DNA of 64,000 bases from Leucosporidium creatinivorum (lineage: Eukaryota > Basidiomycota > Microbotryomycetes > Leucosporidiales > Leucosporidiaceae). Positions 1-10,500 of the stretch are shown piece by piece. The position numbers and the translations under genes were made by a program. The notes beneath the pieces are model-generated. The model worked only from the letters and a program-made list of their open reading frames with translations, was not told the DNA's origin and made no database searches. The number at the start of each line of letters is the position of its first letter. The first letter of the stretch is position 1. The stretch spans positions 620,001-684,000 of the forward strand of contig BCKL01000006.1 in NCBI GenBank assembly GCA_001600635.1, in the 5' to 3' direction.

Positions 1-61
1 ACCAGAGCAGCAGCTACCTCAGAAGAACTTTCTATACCCCAACCTCGCATCTCGACCCACC

Positions 62-1486
62 ATGTCGTCCACTGGAACATCTACACCGGCCGGAGGTCTT
101 GACCTTTCGCTGCTCAGGATTACTCGAAATCCAGCACCCGGCACCCTCCCTCCTTCCAACACCCTGGTCTTCGGTCAGACACCAACGGACCACATGCTCA
201 CCATCGAATGGAACCTCGAGACTGGCTTTGCGGCGCCCGAAATTAAGCCTTACGGACCTCTCTCGCTGGACCCTTCGGCGTCTGTCCTTCACTACAGCAC
301 GACCATGTTCGAGGGCATGAAGGTGAGATCCTACCGGTGGATCCCAGGGAAGCCTGTTGACGCCTTGTCTCCCTTTCCACAGGCCTACAAGGACAAGAAC
401 GGAGTCGCTCGTCTCTTCCGGCCGAACAAGGCGAGTTGACACATTAAGTGAAGCGTTACAAGTCCCTCCGCTCACATCTATCTCTCCACAGAACATGGAG
501 CGCTTCAACGACGGCGCTGCTCGCATGGGATTCCCCGCCGTCGACGGAGAGATCTTCACCGAGCTCATCAAGAAGCTCGTCACCATCGACGAGCACTGGA
601 TTCCCACCGACCCTGGATGCTCCCTCTACATCCGACCGACCATGATTGGCACCAAGGCTGGCCTCGGTGTTACCGCGTCGACTTCAGCTCTCCTCTACGT
701 GATGTGTGCCGAGTTCTCCTTGGTTTCCTTCGAGTTCGCTCGCTGACGCACACAACTCTCGCCAGTCTCTCACCTGCTGGACCCTACTACGCCAGCGGCC
801 GCAAACCCATCTCTCTCCTCGCCTCGACCGAGCACACGAGGGCCTTCCCGGGCGGAACTGGCAATCGCAAGTTCGGCCTCAACTACGCTGGAGGCATCGT
901 TCCTCAGACTCAAGCTGCCAAGCTCGGCTACAACCAAATCCTTTGGCTCCTTGGAGATCGTCACATGCTCACCGAGGTGAGTCGCTCGCAGCTCGCCGAG
1001 AAAACGGCTTCCTCTCTGCGCTGCGCCGAGATCACCAGCTGACCCTCCACATCACAGGTCGGCATGATGAACCTTTTCGTCTCTTTCACCCGCCCCGATG
1101 GCACCGTCGAGCTCGTCAGCCCTCCTCTCCTCGACCTCATCCTACCAGGAGTCACTCGGGACTCGGTCCTCTGCCTCGCTCGCGCCCACGCCGACCCCAC
1201 CACCCCCTTCCGCATCGCTGGCTTCCCCGAAAAGCTCGTCGTCTCGGAGCGTGAGCTGTACATGTCGGATCTCGTCTCTGCGGTGGCAGACGGCAGCATC
1301 GCCGAGATTTTCGGCACGGGAACAGCCGCCATTCTCCTCGCTGTCGAGCGCATCGGCTACATGAACTCGGACCTCAAGATTCCTACCGGTCCTGGAGGTA
1401 TGGGACCTCTCGCTACCGCCCTGCTGCGCGAGATTGAGGGAAGGCAGATCGGCGAGATTGAGTCCGACTGGTCAGTCGTCGTATAG
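62..1486 (+). CDS. BAT2: Branched-chain amino-acid aminotransferase (BCAT)
   Basis: PLP enzyme of fold type IV that transfers the amino group between Leu/Ile/Val and 2-oxoglutarate. Five exons fit the family: 62-322, 383-430, 492-703, 766-976 and 1058-1486, giving 386 residues, a normal BCAT length. Visible family marks are an N-terminal TMFEGMKAY-type segment, RPNK-NMERF, SLYIRPTMIGT, SPAGPYY, the PLP-lysine region GNRKFGLNYAGG and the C-terminal GTGTAA phosphate-binding loop. The N-terminus (MSSTGTSTPAGG) does not look like a mitochondrial presequence, so a cytosolic Bat2-like enzyme is inferred; the symbol is by that analogy. Intron 2 has a GC donor. An upstream exon could lie outside the window. 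Confidence 0.93.
431..491 (+). other. GC-AG intron in the BCAT gene
   Basis: The exon ends ...CCGAACAAG and the intron starts GCGAGT and ends CTCCACAG. The conserved protein sequence RPNK-NMERF fixes this junction. Reading through meets a stop within three codons, so the intron must be removed. No GT donor nearby keeps the protein. Confidence 0.8.
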
Positions 1487-1699
1487 AGGCTTCGGAGGTC
1501 GAGGTCAAGATGAGGCTGTAGGAGCATTTTTAGAATCACTTGTAGCTGTGTAGAGTGATGCATAGACGTTTCCGCCCCACTTTCGCTGACCCTAGTTGGG
1601 CGCCTCGCGAAGGCTGTCATCCGCGAGCGACGCTGCTTCGCTCTTTTTGCTTCTCCCAAAACCTCGACTTCATCTCAACTCGACTGAGCAGCAGCAGGA

Positions 1700-3241
1700 A
1701 TGACTACTCAACAGGCGACCCCTCCCAGCGAGACCCTCCCTCTCCCTATTCCTACCAACAAAAGCAGCAGCGGCCACAGCGCCCCACACTCTTCGGCGGG
1801 CGAGGATCCTCTCGCACGTCGCTGCCGGCAGCTCGCTCGCTCGTTCGGCCACGGCGCTGTAGTGGAGCAGCAGTTTGGGAGTCAAGGCAACAGTGTTACT
1901 CGCGACTCGCTCTCGCACTCTCCCCTTCGCGCTTCTCCCAACACTTCGCCCGCTCGGTCGCCTCGAGTTTCCTCATCCTCGCTGTTCCCTCTCTCACCTA
2001 CGGGAAAGATCCAACCGCCCCTCTCGCCTTCTTCGTCCACTTATCCTACCCCTGAAGGATCGTTCATCCTCACCGAGATTATGGAGGAGGAGGGAAGCGA
2101 CGAGGTGGCCAAGAGACGCATCGACAGCGGCGCTCTTTCCGAGACCGAGCTCTCGGACATGGAGCAGACGACGAAAGGAAGGCAAGGCAGTCGTACTGGC
2201 TCGCGTATGACTGCCTTGAACAGCCTCAAGCTCGGCGGCGAGAGTGAGTCCCTCTCCCCCATCCCCCCGCGCTCTCCTTCTGGAGCCCACTTTCGCACTC
2301 CGCTGACTCTCGCTCGAGCAGACTTGGACGAGGCGTTGCTTCGCTCTTCCCTCCGAGATGGTGTTTCGCACTTTGAGCTCGATATCTGGCTCGTCGACGG
2401 AGAGTTGCTCGTAAGCTGATGACCCTCGCTTCGCCACCGTGCTCGGCGCTGACCCTATTCTGCCCAGGTCGGACCCGATCAGGCGACTCTTTCGCCCGAG
2501 AACACGCTCACCTCGATGTACATCGGTAAGTGATGAGAGCCAGGCATCGGAGTCGAAACTCGCTCATCTCGGCTTCGCTTCGCAGAGCCCCTCCTCAACA
2601 TCTTCAACGTTCAGCAGCCTCCTACGCCCTCGACCGGCAGTTTTTCCCACCACCGCCGTCGCAGCTCTTCTGGCGCCTCGGCCAACCACCCGTTCCCCGC
2701 CTACCTACACCAGCCCTTGCTCCTCCTCGTCGACTTCAGAAGCTCGCCCGAGATGTCTCTCCAATTCCTCATCCACTTTGTCGACCCTCTCCACGACGCC
2801 TCGCTCCTCACGACCTACTGCGCCAACTCGAACCTCTACACCCCTGGACTCATCACCATCGTCTGCGCCGGCGCCGACGCTGCGACGAGGGAGGCGATCA
2901 ACGGGTTGTCGCCTCGTTGGGTCTTTGCTGCTGCGCCCATCGCCGAGGAGGACGACAAGATGGAGGGGAAGGAGACGACGCCTGTGGCCGTCGGAGAGCT
3001 CGGAGAGGCGGTGGGGTGGCATGGCGAGGGCGAGCTGAGCGAGGAGCAGAAGTTGAGGGTGAGGGATCAAGTCGACCGAGCGCATGCGAAGGGCCTGAAG
3101 GTTTTCTACCGTGGATTGAACAAGTGAGTCGAGTGCTGTGCCTCCCCTTCGAAGTCGAGCTGATTGTCTCTTGCGGCGATCAGGGATAGCAGCGAGCAAG
3201 TCCGAGAGGACCTGCGCGCCGAGGGCGTCGACTACCTCTGA
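1700..3241 (+). CDS. AIM6-like PLC-fold (PI-PLC-like phosphodiesterase superfamily) protein
   Basis: Five exons (1700-2243, 2322-2410, 2468-2525, 2586-3123, 3184-3241) give 428 residues. The first ~180 are a Ser/Pro-rich, low-complexity tail. The rest reads as the fungal altered-inheritance-of-mitochondria-6 fold: FELDIWLVDGELLVG, then a TL.S.Y..PLL segment, LLLLVDFRS, and a C-terminal stretch ending in VRDQV and LRAEGVDYL. In most relatives I recall, the fold begins with an SHND motif and has GH after LLV. Here these positions read GEN and GP, so the histidines expected for phosphodiester chemistry seem to be gone. It may be a non-catalytic member. Family assignment is from the pattern only. 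Confidence 0.65.
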
Positions 3242-3566
3242 GAGGTCGTTGGCGCTGCATAGGACTGCATCTTCCTCCTTCTTGTTGTATACACTTCTTG
3301 TAGTCTGTTCTAGCGCCCCTTACACACAGCTTGCGCCAATATTATCGTTGATCCTCTCGCCGAGCCCGAGCTGAGAACGAGAGCGCTTCGCGAGCCCGAC
3401 CCAACGAATGAGGATGGAGACAACAAATACTGATTACGGAGAAGATATCTATGTGCTACTGCGATGAAGGAGTTCATCCTTCGAGTCTACTCGATTCGAA
3501 CGCCCTGCTCGGCGAGGCCTCGATCCCCCGGAGAGACGACGCCGACTCCCTCTACTACACGAGGCT
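3242..3566. other. Convergent intergenic region
   Basis: Lies between the stop codons of the AIM6-like (+) and Mpv17-like (-) genes and should hold both 3' UTRs. No coding or repeat structure seen. Confidence 0.6.
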
Positions 3567-4497
3567 CTACTCCATCACTTCGATAGCCATCACTGCGACC
3601 GAATCGGAGTCTCCAGGGAGGATGGCGCCGATGTTTTGCGCTTTGGCGAGATAGGTTTGCCAGACGAGGGCGAAGATGTTGAGGAAGGGTGGACGGGCGT
3701 AGACGGGGAGGACCGAGAGGGCGACGACATTGGCCGCTGGGAACAGCACCCATTGCTTGAGCACCGTCGGCCAAAGCCTGTCGCTGAGGCGCTCTTGAAT
3801 GCCCTGCATCTGCGACGTCGATTTCCATGGACGGCCTTCCATCGTTCCTTGGGAGACGTAGAAGAGCGATGTTGCGAAGGGTGCAAAGAAGACGGCGTCG
3901 GTTACGACTCGTGCAGAGACGGCTGTACGGCGAAGCAAGAGCGATAGGTCAGCTTCGGAGTTCGGCAGCGGTGGCATCGAATTGTGAGGTCAGGGGACAT
4001 AGATGAAGTGTTGTTCTTCAGCGTCCGGAGACGAGTAAGAAATATCTTGTAACAGCTGATTCATGGTCTTCATCATTCCTCCTACAAGCGCTCGCCGGGC
4101 ACCTGCCGCCGAAAGGGAAAGAAACTCACTGCTCCAGCGCCCCGACAGCTTGATGAGGTTCAGCGCCGCATGCCAACGGTTGGCGACGGGTGCGAAAATG
4201 AGTCCACCGTACACCATCAAGCGCCTAGTGCGATACGCCTCGTGCTCGTTCCACTCCTTGCCTTCGATGCCGTGCTGCGCCAGGGTCGACCCCAGTCCCG
4301 ACATCAGGCCTCCAGTCGCCATTTGGGTCGGCAAAGTGTACTTTTGTAGTAGATTTACTGTTTGCAGAGGCAAGATGAGTCAACACCTCGATCTTCCTCG
4401 ACGCGACAGCTTCTTCTCGCTCCGGAGCAGCGCCGGCACTCCAGCACAGCAGGGATGTATCGTTAGACTCACCATATCCTCTGAATAAGAACGCCAT
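3567..4497 (-). CDS. Mpv17/PMP22 family membrane protein (SYM1-like)
   Basis: Three exons on the minus strand (4497-4473, 4357-4130, 3922-3567) give 202 residues. The first exon encodes MAFLFRGY and splices in phase 1 to VNLLQKYTLPTQMATGG, the usual Mpv17 N-terminus; the third starts TVSARVVTDAVFFAPF. Family marks are LQKYPL-like, TGGLMSGLGSTLAQ, DR-region RRLMVYGG, FAPVANRWHAAL, the QWVLFPAANVV.LSVLPVYARPPFLN block and a final W..YLA segment. Four membrane spans are expected. Mpv17 proteins sit in the inner mitochondrial or peroxisomal membrane and act as pores or carriers of unsettled substrate. Which organelle this one uses cannot be read from the sequence. Confidence 0.88.
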
Positions 4498-4826
4498 CCT
4501 GCACAGTCAAGTCTACGAGCGCCGAAGCGCTTGAGTCGCCTCCACCGGAAAGATTGTAAGACGGCGGAAGAAAGGGCGAGACGAGGTGTAGTGATGTAGG
4601 GAGCAGAGGTGCGCGAATGCGCTCTAGAGGTCCTGCAACGTCTAAGGGACGAGCCCCGGGGTATCGAAAGTCGAAGTAAAGAGAAAAAAAGAGCAAGTTG
4701 TGGGAGGAGAGAGAAGAGCTGAGCCGGCCGCGGCAGAGGTGTGCTGAAAAAGGAGTTGCTTCGCTCTCGGTCTCTCGTTGGTAGTAATGCGAGTTTAGGA
4801 ATACTTCGAGTAGTAGTCTTCTACGT
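4498..4826. other. Intergenic region upstream of the Mpv17-like gene
   Basis: Holds the minus-strand promoter and 5' UTR of the Mpv17-like gene and the 3' UTR of the neighbouring mitochondrial protein gene. No gene seen. Confidence 0.5.
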
Positions 4827-6335
4827 CTAAGCCTCCTCCACCTTGAGTAGAGCCCTCTCGAGCTCATCCCAATCCCGACACCACGCCCCCTTGGGGTCGT
4901 TGGCCTGTCCTGTAGGTCCACGCTTGACGGCCAGCGAGTAGCTCGCTCGGTCGCCACTGATAATGAACGGTGAGTGAGAGAGGCCTCCGCCCTTGGTCCA
5001 GGGGTTCCTCGCCTTCCTTGGCCGAGCGGGCGCAATGAAGGTGTTCTTGAGGTGTCGCAGGAAGGTCGAGACGGGCTACGGAGAGGATGAATGGGTCGGC
5101 GCAATCCTATAAGCCTCGGCAGCTTCGAGCGTCCTGCTCGGCGCAGCAGCGTACGATCTCGCGCACGACCTTGGCGCCGAGCAGGGGCAGACGAGACGAG
5201 ACAGCAGCCACTCACATCAGTGCGAAGGGGACGTTCAGGCTCCTTATAGTCGGTGGGATGGTATGGCTGAGGCCTGTCGGAGATGGGGCCAAGGAGGTGG
5301 ATCGACTCGAGGCTGACTGTCCGAGGGGAGAGGCCAGGCAGCTTGGTGATGGGCGAATGGATGGTGACAAGGGCGTCGCGAGGGAAGAGAGCGTGGGACT
5401 TGGGGTCGAGAGCTCGGCGCATGGTGAGCTTAGTGACGATACTGTAGAACAGGACGAGTGAGCTTTGGCGAGGGCTAGGAGAGCGAGAACTGGACGTACC
5501 GACCAGGAGCGACCGAGCCCCACCAGATAAGTCCTCCAGCAATACCGATGAATCCTCCAGCGAAGGTGTAGCGCTTCCAGGCAGGAGCGAGCTCGTATTC
5601 CTCGGTCTCCCTGCACGAGCAAGGATCAGCAGCCGCTCGGCGAGCTCGAACCTATCGACGAGCTCACTTGTTGTAGTCGGCGAGTCCTACGCGAGCAGCG
5701 TCGGCTCCAGTGATGGCAAAGACGGACATGACGAAGCACACCGAGAGCACGAGAGGGACATTGAATGGGGGATTGGCGGTATAAACGGTCTCCTCCTCGC
5801 CGTAACCCTGGTGCTCGCGCTGGCGCTCCTCGGCTTGGCGCTCTTCGATGGTGGGAAAAGCCCTCGGCTCTTCGACCACTGGAGCAGCTGTGAGGGAGAC
5901 AGATAAGCAGTTGCTTTCCGGCGAAGCTCGGCGAAAGCTCGGCGGAGACGTACCAGTGTCCCTTCCCTCTACAATCTCTCCAGCGGGGTAGGCCTCCTTG
6001 CTAGCTCCCACTCCAGTTCCCCTCAGCTCCTCCTTGCCCTTGACGACCGGTTCAGGCTCGAGCAGGCTGCCTTGCGACTCGAGCATCTCGCGCTCGACAG
6101 CGTCCACCGCCGAGGGGCGCACGGGCAACTCCTTGGACTGACCTCCTACGACTTCGTCTGGAGAGTACAGGCGGGAACTAGCTCCTACGCCAGTACCACG
6201 GAGTGCTGATGTCGACGAGGCGGAGGGAGCCGATGGTCGAACTTTCCGACTCTTACTGGCCTTGGAGGCTGCTACAGCGGAGGAGGAGAAGGTGCGACAG
6301 GTAGGCGCGAGTTTCGAGAGAGCTACACGCTGCAT
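4827..6335 (-). CDS. Predicted mitochondrial membrane protein of unknown function
   Basis: I do not recognise a named family. Start is the ATG of MQRVALSKLAPTCRTFSSSA, a good mitochondrial presequence; splice signals then give about five exons. After the presequence are two ~20-residue repeats, each starting LRGTGVGAS (residues ~45-64 and ~104-124), then a charged linker rich in EERQ, a hydrophobic span (PLVLSVCFVMSVFAITG), a second span (FAGGFIGIAGGLIWWGSVAPGR), a beta-rich stretch (VTKLTMRR, ALVTIHSPITKLPG, SIHLLG) and a basic C-terminus ending LERALLKVEEA. Two spans followed by a soluble C-terminal part recall TMEM223-type inner-membrane proteins, but that is only a weak resemblance. It is divergent from the PAP2 gene. 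Confidence 0.7.
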
Positions 6336-6598
6336 TTTGAACAGTCGAGAGGTAGACGATTGAGGCGTAGGAGCGAGAGAGTCGCGTCTCAACACAACTC
6401 TTTCCCTCTTGAACCTCGCTGCTTTGGCTTCCTTCGCTTCGAAGGTGAGCTCTCGTTGGCTGTAGCTCCGCAGAAGTTAGCTCACAATCGTACACTGCTC
6501 CTACAGGTCTCCACCGCTCTTCCTCGCGCAGTTCAACCCCGTCATCGCCCATCAAGGGGAACCGCTTCTTCTCGCCTAGCCAGACGTCCTGAAACACC

Positions 6599-7425
6599 AT
6601 GTTTCGCCATGTTCGCAAGCTGTGGATGTTTACATTAGCCAACACTCAATCGGTCGTCACTATCCTCACTGCGCTAGCCATCATTCGCATTCGCACGGCT
6701 CACTCGCTTTACTTCGGCGCCGGGACTCTCGTCGCCGCCTTCTCCGGTGAGCTATAGTCTCAAACGGAAGAGTCAGTGAAGTTGACCTTTCCACTTCGCC
6801 CACAGCCAAGATCCTCAAGAAGTTCATTCGGCAACCTCGACCCGTCGGCGCTCGCAAGTACGAGAAGACCTACGGCATGCCCTCGACTCACTCCTCCTCC
6901 ATCTCCTTCTTCGGCACCTACCTCTCCCTCTCTTCCCTCTTCCTCCCTCTGCACCCTCGCGTCACCTCCCTCATCCCCTTCTACTCCCGCTTCGCCTCTC
7001 TCGGCCCCGGCGCCGTCGAACCCTCCTTCTGGCGCAACTTCCTCGCGCACTGGGGCGAGAGGGCCACTCGAATTGGAATGGCGGTCTTCTTCCTTGCTGG
7101 AGCTGGCTCGGTGTGTTGGAGTCGGGTGCGGTTGGGACACCACACGAGGGCTCAAGTCATCGCCGGCATCTCGCTCGGCTCGGCAGTAGCGATCTGCTGG
7201 CTTGCGCTGTGGCTGGGAGTGATCGAAACGGGGTCACTGTCGGGGATCAATACTTCTCATATCACTTCGAGGCTGCCGAGCTGGGCATTGGGCGGGATTA
7301 AAGAGCAAGGAGCCGTTTGGGAACGGGCGGTCGAGGATGCTGCTTTCGTAGCGGTCGAGGCATGGCAAGAGGGACGGTGGGAAGGGCTCAAGACTTTGCG
7401 GAAGTTCCCCGTAGCTGAACTGTAG
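6599..7425 (+). CDS. PAP2-family phosphatase, dolichyl-diphosphatase-like
   Basis: Two exons (6599-6746 and 6806-7425) give 255 residues. The three phosphatase motifs are present: KFIRQPRP (KX6RP), YGMPSTHSSS (PSGH-type) and SRVRLGHHTRAQVIAG (SRX5HX3D-type, with Q where D is often found). Several hydrophobic helices flank them. This order and KxxRQPRPxG..YGMPSTHS fit fungal CWH8/DOLPP1-like enzymes that recycle dolichyl diphosphate on the ER lumenal face; a sphingoid phosphate phosphatase is the main alternative. A spliced 5' leader is likely, because there is a donor near 6459 and an acceptor near 6512 upstream of the ATG, so the true start may be earlier. Confidence 0.8.
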
Positions 7426-7593
7426 GCTTGCATGAACTCCATACCTTAATCGCACGCTGCGCTAACGGAGAGCGCGGCGAAGGCTTTTCCCCCAACGAGA
7501 CCTCGATGCAACCGATCACACAAAGGCAAGCTATACGTAGAATTACGTCGTCGATCTCAGTATCAAGCTACACGTCAAGCCCGTCAAGTCCGC

Positions 7594-10500
7594 TCAGTCG
7601 GCGAAGATGAGTGCCAAATCCTCGGCGAGCTGCTTGCTGTTCTTCTCCTTGCCTCCCTTGCCCAACGCGCCGTCAATGACTCGGGTCTTGCGTTCTTGGA
7701 GCTGTGATCACGGTGAACAAAGTCATCAGCGAGGCTGTCCACGGCTGCAGGGTAGGGAAGGCGACGTACGGCGATCATCTTGTCGTCGATGGACTTGTCG
7801 ACGAGGAAGCGGGTTACGTAGACTTCTCGAGTCTGGCCGAAACGGTGGCACCTGTCGATGGCTTGGTTCTCCACCGCACCTGTTGCAAATTAAGTCGAGC
7901 CAGAGAGAAAAGAGAGGGAGGAACGGGGGCAAGGGCCGAAAGCTGGTCAGCTCGGCTCGCTTGTTCACTTCTCAAAGACGGAGAGAAGACTTACTGTTCC
8001 ACCAAGCGTCCATCAGGTAGACGTGAGTAGCAGCGATGAGGTTCAAGCCGACTCCTCCAGCCTTGAGCGAAGCGAGCATGATGCACGAGTTGTCCGAGTT
8101 GGTGAACTTGTGGACGACCTTCTGACGAGCCTTCTGCGCCATGGCACCATCGAGACGAAGGTAGCTGTGCATTGGAGCGAGGAGTCAGCTTCAGCTGCTT
8201 CGGTGGAGACGCCAGAGAGGGAACGATTGGCTCACGTGAAGCGTTCGCGGTTCATAATGCGCTCGATGAGGTCGAGGAAGCCGGTGAACTGCGAGAGAGA
8301 GGTGTTGAGAGTTAGACTCGAGTCTTGTACATCGTAGAGAGCGGCAAGCTCACCTGGGAGAAGACGACGGCCTTGAGATCGGGATCCTTCTCCCTCGCCG
8401 CGTTCAAGCTTTCGACCAGCGCATCCAGCTTGGTCGACGACTTGAAGTCGTTCCTCAACAGCGCGACTCCGCCAGCTCCCTTCTCATCCTTGACCTCGCC
8501 GCTCGGACCCGCCTTCTCCTTCTCCTTCTCCTGCTTCCTCCTCTCCCTCTCGTCCTCCTCATCCGTGCTGTCCATATCGCCCAGCGTATCGCTTCCCGTC
8601 TCAAACGCCAACTGCGAGCTCTTCTTGACGCTAGGAGGAGGCTCGTCGTCGTCGTCGGAGTCCTCGTCGGTCGTCGCAGCGGGGCGCTTGCCCTTGCCCT
8701 TGGAAGTCGAGGCGACGGGCTTCTTCTTCTTGGGCGTCACAGGCTTGCTGTCCTCCTCGTCCGAGCTGTCGAGGATAGTGAGCACCGTCTGGGAGGACTT
8801 GCTGTCCTGCGACGAGGAGGCGAGCGTCGAGATGGTGAAGGCGGGCTTGGAGGCCTTCGCCTTGCCTTTGCCTTTGCCCTTGTCGGAGATAGAAGCGGGG
8901 AAGTTGGGAGTACGGCGAGCCAGTTGAGTAGCGGTAGGCTTCTTCTGGAAGCCGCCGTCTTGGAGCTCGAGGATGTGGCGCTCGGTGAAGGGGCCATGGT
9001 TGCAAGTCGGGCAGCGGGGCTGCGTGGTGTTGGTTAGCGAAGTGCGAGAGTGGTGCGGTAGTAGCACAACGTACCTCATCGCCGCGCTCCTCGGCTTGGC
9101 TGAAGTAGTCGAGCACGCAGGCTTTGCAGCCCGAGTGGAAGCAGCCGGGGAGGTAAACTCGCTCTTCGGGAGCCTGTACAACACCAACAGCGAGTCAGCT
9201 CGGCTTAGACGAGTACGAGAAGCACGACTCACATCCAAGCAAACCATGCACATCTCCTCCTCCCCATCTCCCTCGCCGAGCATTCCCTCGAGCACGCCCT
9301 TGGCATAAGTGCCCCTCCCATCGGCCGCTCCTCCGTACTGCACGATTAGATCCCTGATCGACTTCTCGTCCAAGTCGCCCTCCTTCTGAGCGGCGGTTCG
9401 GCCCTTGAGGAGCGAGTTGGCTTTGAGGTTGACGTTGAGGCGGTTGAGGACGAGTTGAGGGTGCAGGACGGCTTGGCGGAGGCGCATGAGGATCGAGAAG
9501 ATGGCGGTGACGTGTCTGGTAGTAGTTAAGAGGGTAGAAGAGGGTGAGAAGGGGAGGAGGGAAGCGAGGGCGGAAGTCAGCGGTCGATCTGGAGCGCCGA
9601 GGTCGACCAGAACTCACTGCAGAACTGTTCCCTCTTGCGCGTAGCCCAAGAATTGACTCTTGGCATTCTTGTAGAGAGCGTCGTAGATCTCGCGCTCCTC
9701 CGGGGCGAACTCGAGGTACTTGATGTCGATGTGCTTTTGAGGGAGCGAGACGATGGGCTTGCCGTCCCGGTCGAGCATCTTCTTCTCGCGACGGAGGACT
9801 GCGAGAGTAGGGGGGAGAGGATCAGTAAGAGAACATCAGGGGGGGGGGCAAGGTCCGGCGAGAGAGCGACTGAGGCGACGGCCGACGAGCCAACGCGCCG
9901 AGGGAACGAGACGATCGACTCACGGATGCTCTCCAGAACGACCTGGATGACTTCGATAGCCTTGGGGTCCTTTTTCTCGAACGGCATGGTGACGAACGAG
10001 CGGAAGAAGGCGAACTCTCCCCACGGCTCGAGGCGGAGGTAGTGGAGGAGCGAGTAGAGGTCCTCGAGGCGGCTGAGGAGAAGGAAGGGCGTCAGCGATG
10101 GTGTGTGTGAAATGATAGAGTACGCAGGAGGCGGTATGAAGGCGATGAGAGACTCACTTGACGATAGGCGTTCCCGTGAGAGCCCAACGACGAGAAGCCT
10201 CGAGCGCCGAAGCGGCCTTGGCGTTCTGCGTGTCGCGCTTCTTGATGAGGTGGGCTTCGTCGAGGACTGTGGGACAGCGAAGAGTAGCGTTAGCTGCCGG
10301 CATCTATAGTAGCGTCGGAAGCTCTAGCGCTTAGCAGGAGCGGGGGCACTTCGAGCCCTCGCCGAGCCGAAGGCGAAGGCTCGCAACCGATGACCGAAGG
10401 TCGGATCGACGACTCACCGACCCTAAACCACTTGACGCCAAACAGACCCTTCTTCTTACTACTCCTCTGACTCCTAGCCTTGTCGTCCTTGGCCTCTTGA

